Part shown: positions 1 to 7,577 of the stretch, piece after piece
How the letters are laid out: every line of letters begins with the position of its first letter
Position numbering within the stretch: the stretch's first letter is position 1
Source of the DNA: Phycisphaerales bacterium
GTDB taxonomy: Bacteria > Planctomycetota > Phycisphaerae > Sedimentisphaerales > Anaerobacaceae
Length of the DNA stretch: 43,295 nt
Assembly (NCBI GenBank): GCA_003141315.1
Contig: PLLP01000021.1
Span: 9,480-52,774 of the forward strand
Direction: 5' to 3'
The notes under the pieces: generated by a model
What the model saw: the letters and a program-made list of their open reading frames with translations, nothing else
Database searches by the model: none
What the model was told of the DNA's origin: nothing
Translations under genes and position numbers: made by a program

Positions 1-183
1 ATCCGCTTCTGCAAAATAATCGCTCCTGATTCCGAAAATCCGATAAAACAGCAAGTAAAGTGACCCTCAATATTCGCCGAAAAATCATTATGATTACACC
101 CATTGAAAATGGTGCGTAAGTTGAATCAAGGCGGGGTAATTTTTCCCGTTTATCGTTGTTAGGATAATGCGAGGAACAATGCT
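1..183. other. left-edge sequence and leader of the signalling unit
   Basis: No gene can be assigned. Frame 1 is open from the first base to a TGA at 61-63, so the first 60 bases could be the end of a CDS that starts outside the window, but 20 codons are too few to identify. Bases 64-183 look non-coding and lead into the response regulator. A GAGGAA ribosome binding site lies just before the ATG at 184, and GATAAT at 163-168 is a possible -10 box without a convincing -35. Confidence 0.3.
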
Positions 184-672
184 ATGAGAAGTTCAAAACC
201 AATAATGCTCATCGAAGACGACGCCGCTGATGTCCTGATTATAAAAAGGGCGCTGAAGGACTTGCAGATAAATAACGAACTTGTCCAGATGAACAACGGC
301 GAGGAGGGTGTCGAATACCTCAACAATCGGGCAAATCCCATTCCCTGCCTTATCTTTCTTGACCTGAATATGCCAAAAATGAACGGGCTCGAATTCCTCA
401 AAATCATAAAAAATGACGACAGGCTCAAACCAATACCAGTAGTTGCCCTGACTACTTCTCAAAACAATGAGGACATAGCCGCCTGCTTCAAATCAGGCAT
501 CGCAGGTTATATCGTTAAACCCGTTGATTATAAAAAATTCGTAAAAGCTGTTCGCATCGTTGACCTCTACTGGATGCTCAGCCAGATGCCCAGCGAATCG
601 TCGTTAGATATGAATCTTGAAAACATCGACCTCGAAAAACTGGATGAGGAAATCTTTTTTAATCGGAATTGA
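184..672 (+). CDS. single-domain response regulator (CheY/Rcp1-like)
   Basis: This is a stand-alone receiver domain that should accept phosphate from a histidine kinase and signal by protein contact, since no output domain follows. The phosphoacceptor is D60 in FLDLNMP. The acidic pair is E11/D12, the switch threonines are T90/T91 and the conserved lysine is K112 in VKP. At 162 aa it is a little longer than a minimal CheY, with an acidic C-terminal tail rich in Leu, Asp and Glu. Its closest style is the Rcp1-like regulators that pair with phytochrome-type kinases. The ATG at 184 has a GAGGAA site upstream. The histidine kinase starts 34 bases downstream, so the two are probably partners in one transcript. 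Confidence 0.85.
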   Translation: MRSSKPIMLIEDDAADVLIIKRALKDLQINNELVQMNNGEEGVEYLNNRANPIPCLIFLDLNMPKMNGLEFLKIIKNDDRLKPIPVVALTTSQNNEDIAACFKSGIAGYIVKPVDYKKFVKAVRIVDLYWMLSQMPSESSLDMNLENIDLEKLDEEIFFNRN

Positions 673-706
673 TTACCTGGAAAAATATCAGAAGGGGCTT
701 TGGAAA

Positions 707-2674
707 ATGAAACTTAAAAATTTCAGCATTGGCAACAAGATTAACCTGATTTCACTGACGCTCGTCATACTTGTAGCAGCTATTGCCACACTGTCCATTC
801 ACAGCTACAACTACATCGAGGGGGCTTACAAAGAGCTGAAAAACAATTCTGTGCCTGACATCATCGCAATTTCCGAAGCCGAAAATTCCTGCAGGCGCTC
901 ATTTGCTGCCGTCAAACAGTTTACCTCTACAGGCGACAGCAACAGAATCGCATCTTACAGAAAGAACTCCGACAGTTTCCGGCTGCTCCTCGAAAAATAT
1001 GAAATAAATGACTCGCATAAAACCAGCGATTCCGGCATAAAGAACACCATCCTCTCATCTCAAAAAGATATGGATGCTTATGCAAATATACTTTTTGCAG
1101 ATTATATTAAAAAAGCAAACCTTCTTAAGGAATTCGATAACATAAGCGAGAAACTCGGAAATACCTTTCACAACACACCTAACACCGAAGCAGACTTGTC
1201 CACGGTTCGTGCGGCGCAGAAATACGCCATTGTTGAAGCCAAAAACCTCTATGCGGCCGTATCCGTTTTAACTACTCAGGACAGCGAATACAATGATAAG
1301 CTGCAATATAACAAGCTGTCGCAGCAGATTGAGCTTTCAAAGTCAATTCTGCAAAAGTTCATAAATGATAATCCGCAAAATGAATCTTCCGATCTCGGCG
1401 GCTCTATCCGCAAAGTCCTTGAAGTCTCATCTAATATAACAGAATTGAACGCAAAAATCCGGGCAGAAACCGCCAGGCTGCGACAGTTCGAAATCCAGAC
1501 AATTAAGGCCCTTAATAATGCAACCATTCTTGAAAATAACGAGCTTTCTCAGCGGGCAACAGATTACGACTCGCTTATCGCTGCTTCCAAGATTACTCTT
1601 ATCGTTCTGGCAATCGTATTCATCGTTTTTGCCCTGATGGTATCACATTACTTCGCAAAGAAAATAATTGCCTCGATTTCCAGCCTCGTTGAATCAACTA
1701 AAATCATGGCAAAGGGTGATTTGGCACACAGAACAAAAGTAATAAACAACGACGAAATCGGCCTGCTCGCCGATTCATTCAATGCTATGGCCGAAGAACT
1801 CCAAAAACAGTCCGCCTCCGTTGACAACCTCAACAGGGAAATGGTCGAGAGACGGCACGCCGAGGAAATGCTCAAACAGGCCAATCAGCAGCTGGTTGCA
1901 TCAAACAGCGAGCTTATGTCGCTTACGGGCAAACTCGAAGAAGCCAATCGCGAATTAAAGGATTTCGTCTATATCGCTTCACACGACCTGCGAGAGCCGC
2001 TCAGAAAAATTACCTCTTTCGGCTCTATCCTGAAGGAATCCCTCGAGGGTAAACTCTCGGGCGAGGATCAGGAAAATATGAAATATATGATAGACGGCGC
2101 CGAAAGAATGACCAAGATGATCGAAGGACTCCTCGCATATTCGCGGGTCGGCTCAAAAGAAGTTGCTATCGAAGAAGTTGACCTCAACGAAATCGTCGAA
2201 CAGCTCAGGCAGATAGAGCTGTCCAAACTCCTCGAAGAATCAGGTGCGATATTAGAGGTTCCCCGGTCGCTCCCGAAATTATCGGCAAATACCGCCCAAA
2301 TCAGGCAACTTCTGCAGAATCTCGTAAGCAACGGCATCAAATATCGCGGCAAGGATGTTAAACCGCACATCACAATTTGTGCAAACCAGACAGATACAGA
2401 CGAAATCAGGATCGAAGTGCAGGATAACGGTATCGGCATCGATGAAAAATATTTCGATGACATATTCAAAATGTTCAGAAGACTTCATTCCAGAAGGGAA
2501 TATGAAGGCACAGGCATCGGTCTTGCCATCTGCAAAAAAATTGTCGAAAAACATAATGGCAAAATCGGCGTCGAATCCAAACCGGGTCAGGGGTCAACTT
2601 TCTGGTTCTCCCTGCCAAATAAAACCGGGGTTAAAAGCGAACAAACAGAGCTTGTATCTGTCGCTCAGGATTGA
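707..2674 (+). CDS. membrane-bound HAMP sensor histidine kinase
   Basis: This two-transmembrane histidine kinase should autophosphorylate and pass phosphate to the response regulator just upstream and/or the REC-GGDEF protein just downstream. From the ATG at 707 it has TM1 at about residues 12-35, a periplasmic helical sensor region of about 280 residues without recognised ligand motifs, TM2 near 295-315, HAMP, a coiled coil, the H box with H426 in SHDLREPL, and a HATPase domain with N, G1 (DNGIGI) and G2 (GTGIGLAI) boxes. The frame stays open back to an ATG at 617, but that would overlap the response regulator and precede TM1 with unlikely residues. The ATG at 707 has a GAAGGGG site about 10 bases upstream, so I prefer it. 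No C-terminal receiver is fused. Confidence 0.85.
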   Translation: MKLKNFSIGNKINLISLTLVILVAAIATLSIHSYNYIEGAYKELKNNSVPDIIAISEAENSCRRSFAAVKQFTSTGDSNRIASYRKNSDSFRLLLEKYEINDSHKTSDSGIKNTILSSQKDMDAYANILFADYIKKANLLKEFDNISEKLGNTFHNTPNTEADLSTVRAAQKYAIVEAKNLYAAVSVLTTQDSEYNDKLQYNKLSQQIELSKSILQKFINDNPQNESSDLGGSIRKVLEVSSNITELNAKIRAETARLRQFEIQTIKALNNATILENNELSQRATDYDSLIAASKITLIVLAIVFIVFALMVSHYFAKKIIASISSLVESTKIMAKGDLAHRTKVINNDEIGLLADSFNAMAEELQKQSASVDNLNREMVERRHAEEMLKQANQQLVASNSELMSLTGKLEEANRELKDFVYIASHDLREPLRKITSFGSILKESLEGKLSGEDQENMKYMIDGAERMTKMIEGLLAYSRVGSKEVAIEEVDLNEIVEQLRQIELSKLLEESGAILEVPRSLPKLSANTAQIRQLLQNLVSNGIKYRGKDVKPHITICANQTDTDEIRIEVQDNGIGIDEKYFDDIFKMFRRLHSRREYEGTGIGLAICKKIVEKHNGKIGVESKPGQGSTFWFSLPNKTGVKSEQTELVSVAQD

Positions 2675-2709
2675 TTCTGTAAATATACTTTGTCGAAGCA
2701 ATATTAAAA

Positions 2710-4329
2710 ATGGAAAAGAAACAGATAAATCTCTTACTTGTTGACGATGACCCGGCTGACCGCAAACTAACACAGCTGGCGCTGAGAGACGGACTGTATA
2801 ATATCGCACTCCAGATTAATACCGCGGACTCCCTTGCCAGCTGCCTTGAAGCAATACGAAGTGGAAATATTGATTTGATTCTCCTTGACCTCGGTCTTCC
2901 GGACAGCCGCGGAATGGTCACCATCGACCAGGTCAGGCAAACTTCCCCCGATATTCCAATTATTGTTCTTACAGGTCTTTCCGACGAGGAAATCGGCGTC
3001 GAGGCTATCAAAAGAGGCGCGATAGACTACATTACCAAGCCCGTCAACCAGACCGTCCTTAAAACCCGAATCGGTATTGCGCTGCAGACAGTTGAGCTCA
3101 AGCAGAAGCTCCTCCAGCTTGCAAACACCGACGGGTTAACTAACCTCGACAACCGCAGACACTTCTTCGATATCCTCGACCGCGAGATACTCAGGTCTAA
3201 AATCAACGGCACCGACCTTTCTGTTATGATGCTCGACATCGACCATTTCAAAAGTACGAATGACACTTACGGGCATCGCGGCGGAGATGATATTCTCCGA
3301 CAGATGGGGCAGATATTAAAAGAAAATATTTACCCCCTCGACTTTGCCGCACGTTATGGCGGCGAAGAATTCATTGTTCTTATGCCCGCAACTTCTCCAA
3401 TAAAGGCTGCCCAGGCTGCCGCCAGGCTCAGAAAAGTTATCGACCGGTATCAGTGGAAGGTCGGCGAAAATACAATCTCCATCACCGCCAGCATCGGGCT
3501 GGCAAGCATCGATGCTTATAATCTCGTCAATTCCTACGACATCGTGGAAAAAGCAGACGCAGCTCTCTATGCAGCGAAAAGAAGGGGCAGAAACTGCGTA
3601 ATCTGCTGGGACGAGGTCAACGGCGAGCAGGAGGACGACCATCCGGATAACAGGGTCTATCGTGAACTTCAGCGAAAAGTAGGCTCGCTTGTCAAACAGC
3701 TGCAGTCGCATGCTCTCGGCACTATTTCCGCTTTCACAAGAGCTTTGGATATGGTCGTAAAAGAACCTTACCTGCTCCATCACGGCGAAAACGTCAGAAT
3801 TTACGCCACCGCTATCGCCCAGGAAATGGGGCTCTCGAATGAATTATGCGAACGAATCGGACACGCCGCCCTGCTTCAGGATATCGGCAAAATCGTTGTC
3901 CCGCCGCAAATCCTGAAAAAAACCACTCCGCTGTCTAATGAAGAAATGGCGATAATAAAACAGCACCCTTCCGCTGCCGCCAGAATTCTCGAACCTGTCG
4001 GCCTGTTCAGTCTCGAACTGCAGATTATCAAGTGCCACCACGAAAGATTTGACGGCAAAGGTTATCCGGCGGGCTTAAAGGGCAGAGAAATCCCTATCGG
4101 TGCGCGAATCCTTGCTCTTGCGGATGCATTAGATGCTATGACTTCAACGCAAAGCTACAGGAAGCCAAAATCCATTAACGACGCTGTCGCAGAAATACAC
4201 GCAGGTTCAAACACACAATTTGACCCTGAAGTCGTTGAAGCCTTCAACAAGGTCTATGCAAACCACAAAGGGGACTGGCCTTTATCCGCAGCCTTCACCG
4301 AGGTACCTGCTGCGGCAGCAACCTCTTGA
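2710..4329 (+). CDS. REC-GGDEF-HD-GYP cyclic-di-GMP signalling protein with degenerate HD dyad
   Basis: This hybrid second-messenger protein has a receiver domain (phosphoacceptor D60 in LLDLGLP), a diguanylate cyclase domain with intact GGEEF at residues 217-221, and a C-terminal HD-GYP domain. The inhibitory I-site upstream of GGEEF reads YPLD rather than RxxD, so product inhibition may be absent. In the HD-GYP domain the HHE and GKGYP motifs and the later metal-ligand region are present, but the HD dyad reads QD (Q390, codon CAG at 3877-3879). That should weaken or abolish the phosphodiesterase metal centre. The net activity is therefore probably c-di-GMP synthesis, with the HD-GYP part perhaps regulatory. 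It follows the kinase by 35 bases, so it is a likely phosphorylation target of that kinase. Confidence 0.85.
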   Translation: MEKKQINLLLVDDDPADRKLTQLALRDGLYNIALQINTADSLASCLEAIRSGNIDLILLDLGLPDSRGMVTIDQVRQTSPDIPIIVLTGLSDEEIGVEAIKRGAIDYITKPVNQTVLKTRIGIALQTVELKQKLLQLANTDGLTNLDNRRHFFDILDREILRSKINGTDLSVMMLDIDHFKSTNDTYGHRGGDDILRQMGQILKENIYPLDFAARYGGEEFIVLMPATSPIKAAQAAARLRKVIDRYQWKVGENTISITASIGLASIDAYNLVNSYDIVEKADAALYAAKRRGRNCVICWDEVNGEQEDDHPDNRVYRELQRKVGSLVKQLQSHALGTISAFTRALDMVVKEPYLLHHGENVRIYATAIAQEMGLSNELCERIGHAALLQDIGKIVVPPQILKKTTPLSNEEMAIIKQHPSAAARILEPVGLFSLELQIIKCHHERFDGKGYPAGLKGREIPIGARILALADALDAMTSTQSYRKPKSINDAVAEIHAGSNTQFDPEVVEAFNKVYANHKGDWPLSAAFTEVPAAAATS

Positions 4330-4394
4330 TATATATACCTCGCCCCGGTTATGCTGATGACCTTATCTTTTATTCCGCGTTATGTGTTCTGTTT

Positions 4395-6134
4395 TTAGAA
4401 TACTTCCGGCAGTACCTTGCGGGTGGCATTACGGAGGAAACTCGATATGTGCCTCTCGGAATTCATCGTTAGTATCTTTCGGGCTATCCGGTTGCATTCC
4501 TCTATCGTCACAGAACGGATAACCTGTTTTACCTCCGGTATCATAGGCGGCGCAAGCGATATCGTCCTTACTCCCATTCCCAGCAGCAGCATTACTTGTT
4601 CCGGCTCCGACGCCATTTCTCCGCAGACGCTCAGGCCTATCTGTCCCTTTTGGGCATCCTGGATAACCGTTCTTATCAATCGAAGCACCGCCGGGTCCAC
4701 CGACGAATACAGTGTCGAAACCAGCTCATTACCCCTGTCAACCGCCAGCGTGTACTGTGTAAGGTCATTGGTTCCGATACTGAAAAAATCAACGTCTCTG
4801 GCCAAGGACGCCCCCGTCAGCGCCGCGGACGGCGTCTCTATCATTATCCCTATCTCCATATTGCGGTTGTAGCTTATCGATGCCTCGTCGAGGTCCTCCA
4901 TTACATCGTGCAATATCATTTTCGCCTGCATCAACTCCTGCAGATTCGTTATCAGCGGGAACATTACTTTGACTTCGCCGAGAACCGATGCCCGCAAAAT
5001 TGCCCGAAGCTGCGCCTTGAACATATCCAGATTCCGCAGGCAAAATCTTATCGAGCGCAATCCCAAAAACGGGTTCGGCTCCCGCATAAATCGCTTGCTC
5101 TGCGTGAATTTATCCGCCCCGAGGTCCATCGTCCTTATTATCACAGGCCTCTGCCCGAATACCGCTACCGTATCCGCATAAGCCTTGTAATGCTCCTCTT
5201 CGGTCGGCTCTTCCACCCTGTTTAAATACAGAAACTCTGTCCTGTAAAGACCTATTCCCTCGCCTCCCTTGTCGAGAACCGTTGACGCCTCTTCCGGAAA
5301 TTCGATATTGCCCAGCATTGTTATTTTCACACCGTCGCGAGTGACGGCGGGCTTCTCTCTTATCAGTACCAGCTTCTCATTAAGCTCGACAAACTCTCGT
5401 GCATACTTTTCATACTGCTTAAGAGTATCTTCATCAGGGCTTACTATTACTACGCCGTGATTGCCGTCTATTATAATCGTGTCGCCTGCTTCGATATGCT
5501 CTGTAAGGTCCTCGAGCGCAACCACCGCAGGAATCCCAAGCGACCTTGCCACTATAGCCGTATGGCTCGTACGTCCTCCCGCATCCGTCGCTATGCCTTT
5601 GACAAACTGCTTATTCAACCCCGCCGTCTCTGTCGGGCTCAGTTGCCTGGCGACTACCGCCACTTCATCTTTGAGCCGCCCAAGGTCCTCTTTCTTTCTG
5701 CCGAGAAGATGTTTGAGAACTCTTCTTTCTATATCGTAAATGTCGGCTGCTCTTTCGCTTATGTAATGGTCTTTCACCTTGGCAAAGTGGCCGGCTATAT
5801 CCCGCATCGTTGTCGATACCGCAAATTCCGCCGTCACAAACTCATCGCGTATTAAATCCGTAATCCGCTTGACGAGACTCTTATCGCGCAAAAACCGTAA
5901 ATGTACGGCAAATATGTCTTTTATTTTCTCTCCCTCTATCCCCTTTTTGCCCACTTCCATTTCCGCCAGCTCGTCAATCGATGCCTTGAAAGCGTTCTTT
6001 ACCCTCTGAATCTCTATCATTCGCTGCGAAAACTCTATCTGCCGGCGCGGAATCAGGTAATCCTCTGAATCGATAATCATCGCCTTGGATATACCTATCC
6101 CCGGTGATACCGCGATTCCTTTTTTAATCTCCAT
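4395..6134 (-). CDS. ptsI: PTS enzyme I (phosphoenolpyruvate-protein phosphotransferase)
   Basis: Enzyme I takes phosphate from phosphoenolpyruvate and passes it to HPr in the cytoplasm, the first step of the PTS. At 579 aa it is full length for the family. The phosphorylated histidine is H191 in GGRTSHTAI. The C-terminal PEP-binding barrel includes the arginine in YRTEF, IGTNDL and the CGEMASEP motif with its catalytic cysteine. The gene lies 48 bases downstream of ptsH, in the order EIIA-HPr-EI. No sugar-specific EIIB/EIIC is present in the window, so the cassette may be mainly regulatory or may serve permeases encoded elsewhere. Its ribosome binding site is weak, consistent with coupling to ptsH. 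Confidence 0.95.
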   Translation of the reverse strand: MEIKKGIAVSPGIGISKAMIIDSEDYLIPRRQIEFSQRMIEIQRVKNAFKASIDELAEMEVGKKGIEGEKIKDIFAVHLRFLRDKSLVKRITDLIRDEFVTAEFAVSTTMRDIAGHFAKVKDHYISERAADIYDIERRVLKHLLGRKKEDLGRLKDEVAVVARQLSPTETAGLNKQFVKGIATDAGGRTSHTAIVARSLGIPAVVALEDLTEHIEAGDTIIIDGNHGVVIVSPDEDTLKQYEKYAREFVELNEKLVLIREKPAVTRDGVKITMLGNIEFPEEASTVLDKGGEGIGLYRTEFLYLNRVEEPTEEEHYKAYADTVAVFGQRPVIIRTMDLGADKFTQSKRFMREPNPFLGLRSIRFCLRNLDMFKAQLRAILRASVLGEVKVMFPLITNLQELMQAKMILHDVMEDLDEASISYNRNMEIGIMIETPSAALTGASLARDVDFFSIGTNDLTQYTLAVDRGNELVSTLYSSVDPAVLRLIRTVIQDAQKGQIGLSVCGEMASEPEQVMLLLGMGVRTISLAPPMIPEVKQVIRSVTIEECNRIARKILTMNSERHISSFLRNATRKVLPEVF

Positions 6135-6171
6135 CGCTTATTTTCTCTTGCTTATAAAATCCGCCTGCGAG

Positions 6172-6192
6172 GCCGGCTCCCCTCAAGCCGGC
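6172..6192 (-). repeat. GCCGGC hairpin at the ptsH stop codon
   Basis: Perfect 6-base arms GCCGGC (6172-6177 and 6187-6192) with a 9-base loop span the ptsH stop codon, between ptsH and ptsI. No T-run follows, so it is not a classic terminator. It could dampen transcription into ptsI or stabilise the ptsH message. Its role is an inference from position only. Confidence 0.4.
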
Positions 6193-6473
6193 GGCGGCTC
6201 GCCGAATAATTTAACCTCGACAAGCTCCCTTAAAGCCTTTATCGCCTCTTTCGCATCAGGCCCTTCCGCTCTTACTATTATTTTTGTTCCGCATGTCGCC
6301 GCGAGCATACTCACCTGCATTATGCTTTTGCCGTCAATCTCCATCCCGTTTTTGATTATCGCCACCCGGCTCTTGAATCCGCTGGCTACGTCTACGAACT
6401 GCATAGCCGGACGCATGTGAAGACCTTCTGCGTTTTTTATCGTCATCTCGGCTTCACAAACAACTTCGCTCAA
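6183..6473 (-). CDS. ptsH: HPr phosphocarrier protein
   Basis: HPr carries phosphate from enzyme I to EIIA proteins. From the chosen start the active-site histidine is H19 in GLHMRPA, and the regulatory serine is S50 in DGKSIM, the residue modified by HPr kinase in bacteria that have HprK. Start choice: the frame is open to a TTG at 6506, but its only SD-like stretch (GAGGGG) is 2 bases away, which is too close. The TTG at 6473 has GGAG exactly 8 bases upstream and gives a 96-residue protein with the usual short N-terminal strand before the histidine. An ATG at 6446 would remove that strand. The gene lies between the EIIA gene and ptsI. Confidence 0.9.
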   Translation of the reverse strand: MSEVVCEAEMTIKNAEGLHMRPAMQFVDVASGFKSRVAIIKNGMEIDGKSIMQVSMLAATCGTKIIVRAEGPDAKEAIKALRELVEVKLFGEPPPA

Positions 6474-6574
6474 AATTTTCTCTCCGGCTTCGTATATCAA
6501 CTTCAATACCCCTCATCTGCACACTTTGACGATGCAGAAACCTGCCGTCAGGAACCTCTTTTATTACGCCATTC

Positions 6575-7048
6575 TTACAGAAACGGCTTCTCGTCCGCCT
6601 CAAGCAAAAGGTCTTTTATCTGCTCAGCATTTCTCGATTGTCTCAGGAACTTGCGGAATTTTTCCTGCTGAAGATGCTTGAAAACTTTCTCCATCGCCTC
6701 GAGATGTTTATCCGGCGCATCTTTCGGGCTGATAAGCAGCACCACTGAATATACCGGCTGCTTGTCGAGAGAGCAAAAATCTATTCCCTTGCTGCTTTGC
6801 CCTATCGCCGCCACTACGTCTTTGGCAATTTCGTGTTTGACGTGAGGAACGGCCACTCCTTTGCCCATCCCCGTGCTTGCCTCATTCTCCCGCTTGATTA
6901 TCGATTTGATAATCTTTTGACTGTTTCCCCGGCCAAGTTTCTTCGCCTTGTCCAGTGCCATCACTAATTCCGCTATTACTCCGTCTCTGTCCGTGGCCTC
7001 CAGCTCCGGCACGATGGCCTCGAAACAAACAAAGTCAGCAAAATTCAT
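6575..7048 (-). CDS. PTS EIIA component, fructose/nitrogen (PtsN) type
   Basis: This single-domain EIIA of the fructose/mannitol/nitrogen family accepts phosphate from HPr. From the ATG at 7048 the likely phosphorylated histidine is H69 in GVAVPHVKH. The length of 157 aa fits PtsN-like proteins. The frame extends 7 codons further to 7069, but the ATG at 7048 has AGGAG 5 bases upstream and is the better start. No EIIB or EIIC domain is fused or adjacent. Its place directly after a hibernation factor and before HPr matches the hpf-ptsN arrangement known from proteobacterial rpoN regions, so a regulatory role is likely. Whether it controls nitrogen, carbon or potassium functions here cannot be read from the sequence. 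Confidence 0.85.
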   Translation of the reverse strand: MNFADFVCFEAIVPELEATDRDGVIAELVMALDKAKKLGRGNSQKIIKSIIKRENEASTGMGKGVAVPHVKHEIAKDVVAAIGQSSKGIDFCSLDKQPVYSVVLLISPKDAPDKHLEAMEKVFKHLQQEKFRKFLRQSRNAEQIKDLLLEADEKPFL

Positions 7049-7127
7049 CGCAGCTCCTGTAATAAACACCAGATATTTTTCGTTTTACAAGTCGCAGTTA
7101 TTATCGCCAAACTGCTTATAATGTCAA

Positions 7128-7445
7128 CTATTGCTTTGCCGCGTGTTTCCTTTCGCGCTCTTTTGTCTTTATCTTGCGAAGCTTTTGTTCGAGCCTGTGA
7201 ACAGCCGCATCGATACAAACCTGGGCGTCGTTACCTGCCTCGGTCACCACAAAAACACGACGCCTCTTTGCCCTCGCTATGACTTCGACTCCAATTTTTT
7301 TGCTTCCGCGTGCCTCCCGCTCAATGATGACGTCTATCTGGCTGATACTGCTGTAAAATCTCGGCAGTCTGCCTGTCTTTTCCTGTGCATAAAGCCGCAG
7401 TGATTCTGTTATCTCGATATGTTTGCCTGCAATCGTAAAAAGCAA
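7128..7445 (-). CDS. hpf: ribosome hibernation promoting factor, short HPF/RaiA type
   Basis: This small basic protein of the HPF/RaiA (S30AE) family binds the 30S decoding region and inactivates ribosomes in poor conditions. It begins with the typical TIAGKHIEIT strand-helix start, continues with a basic KRRRVFVV segment and ends in a Lys/Arg-rich tail. At about 105 aa it is the short form, lacking the C-terminal dimerisation domain of long HPF. Start choice: the frame is open to a TTG at 7478, but the TTG at 7445 has AAGGAG with 7 bases spacing and begins right at the conserved fold. The EIIA gene follows 79 bases downstream. Confidence 0.85.
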   Translation of the reverse strand: MLFTIAGKHIEITESLRLYAQEKTGRLPRFYSSISQIDVIIEREARGSKKIGVEVIARAKRRRVFVVTEAGNDAQVCIDAAVHRLEQKLRKIKTKERERKHAAKQ

Positions 7446-7481
7446 GTGCCTTCTCCTTAACTCAATTTGAAATTTCAAATC

Positions 7482-7577
7482 TTAAATTTCGAATACAATT
7501 GCTGTACCATCCTTTTTCTCTTTGGTGCACATCTGCCCTATTATAACCGTTATTCCTTCTAAATCAAATTCTTTCAT
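7482..7577 (-). CDS. possible 31-residue ORF downstream of the GH127 gene
   Basis: The ATG at 7577 overlaps the GH127 stop codon as ATGA, and the frame runs 31 codons (MKEFDLEGITVIIGQ...) to a TAA at 7482. AAGGAG lies only 2 bases before the ATG, which is close for efficient initiation. No family is recognised. It fills the gap between the GH127 gene and hpf and could be a coupled small protein or chance. Confidence 0.25.
   Translation of the reverse strand: MKEFDLEGITVIIGQMCTKEKKDGTAIVFEI

Noticed and set aside
617-706. N-terminal extension of the histidine kinase starting at 617
   Set aside because: It overlaps the response regulator in another frame, and the ATG at 707 has a proper ribosome binding site directly before the TM1 segment.
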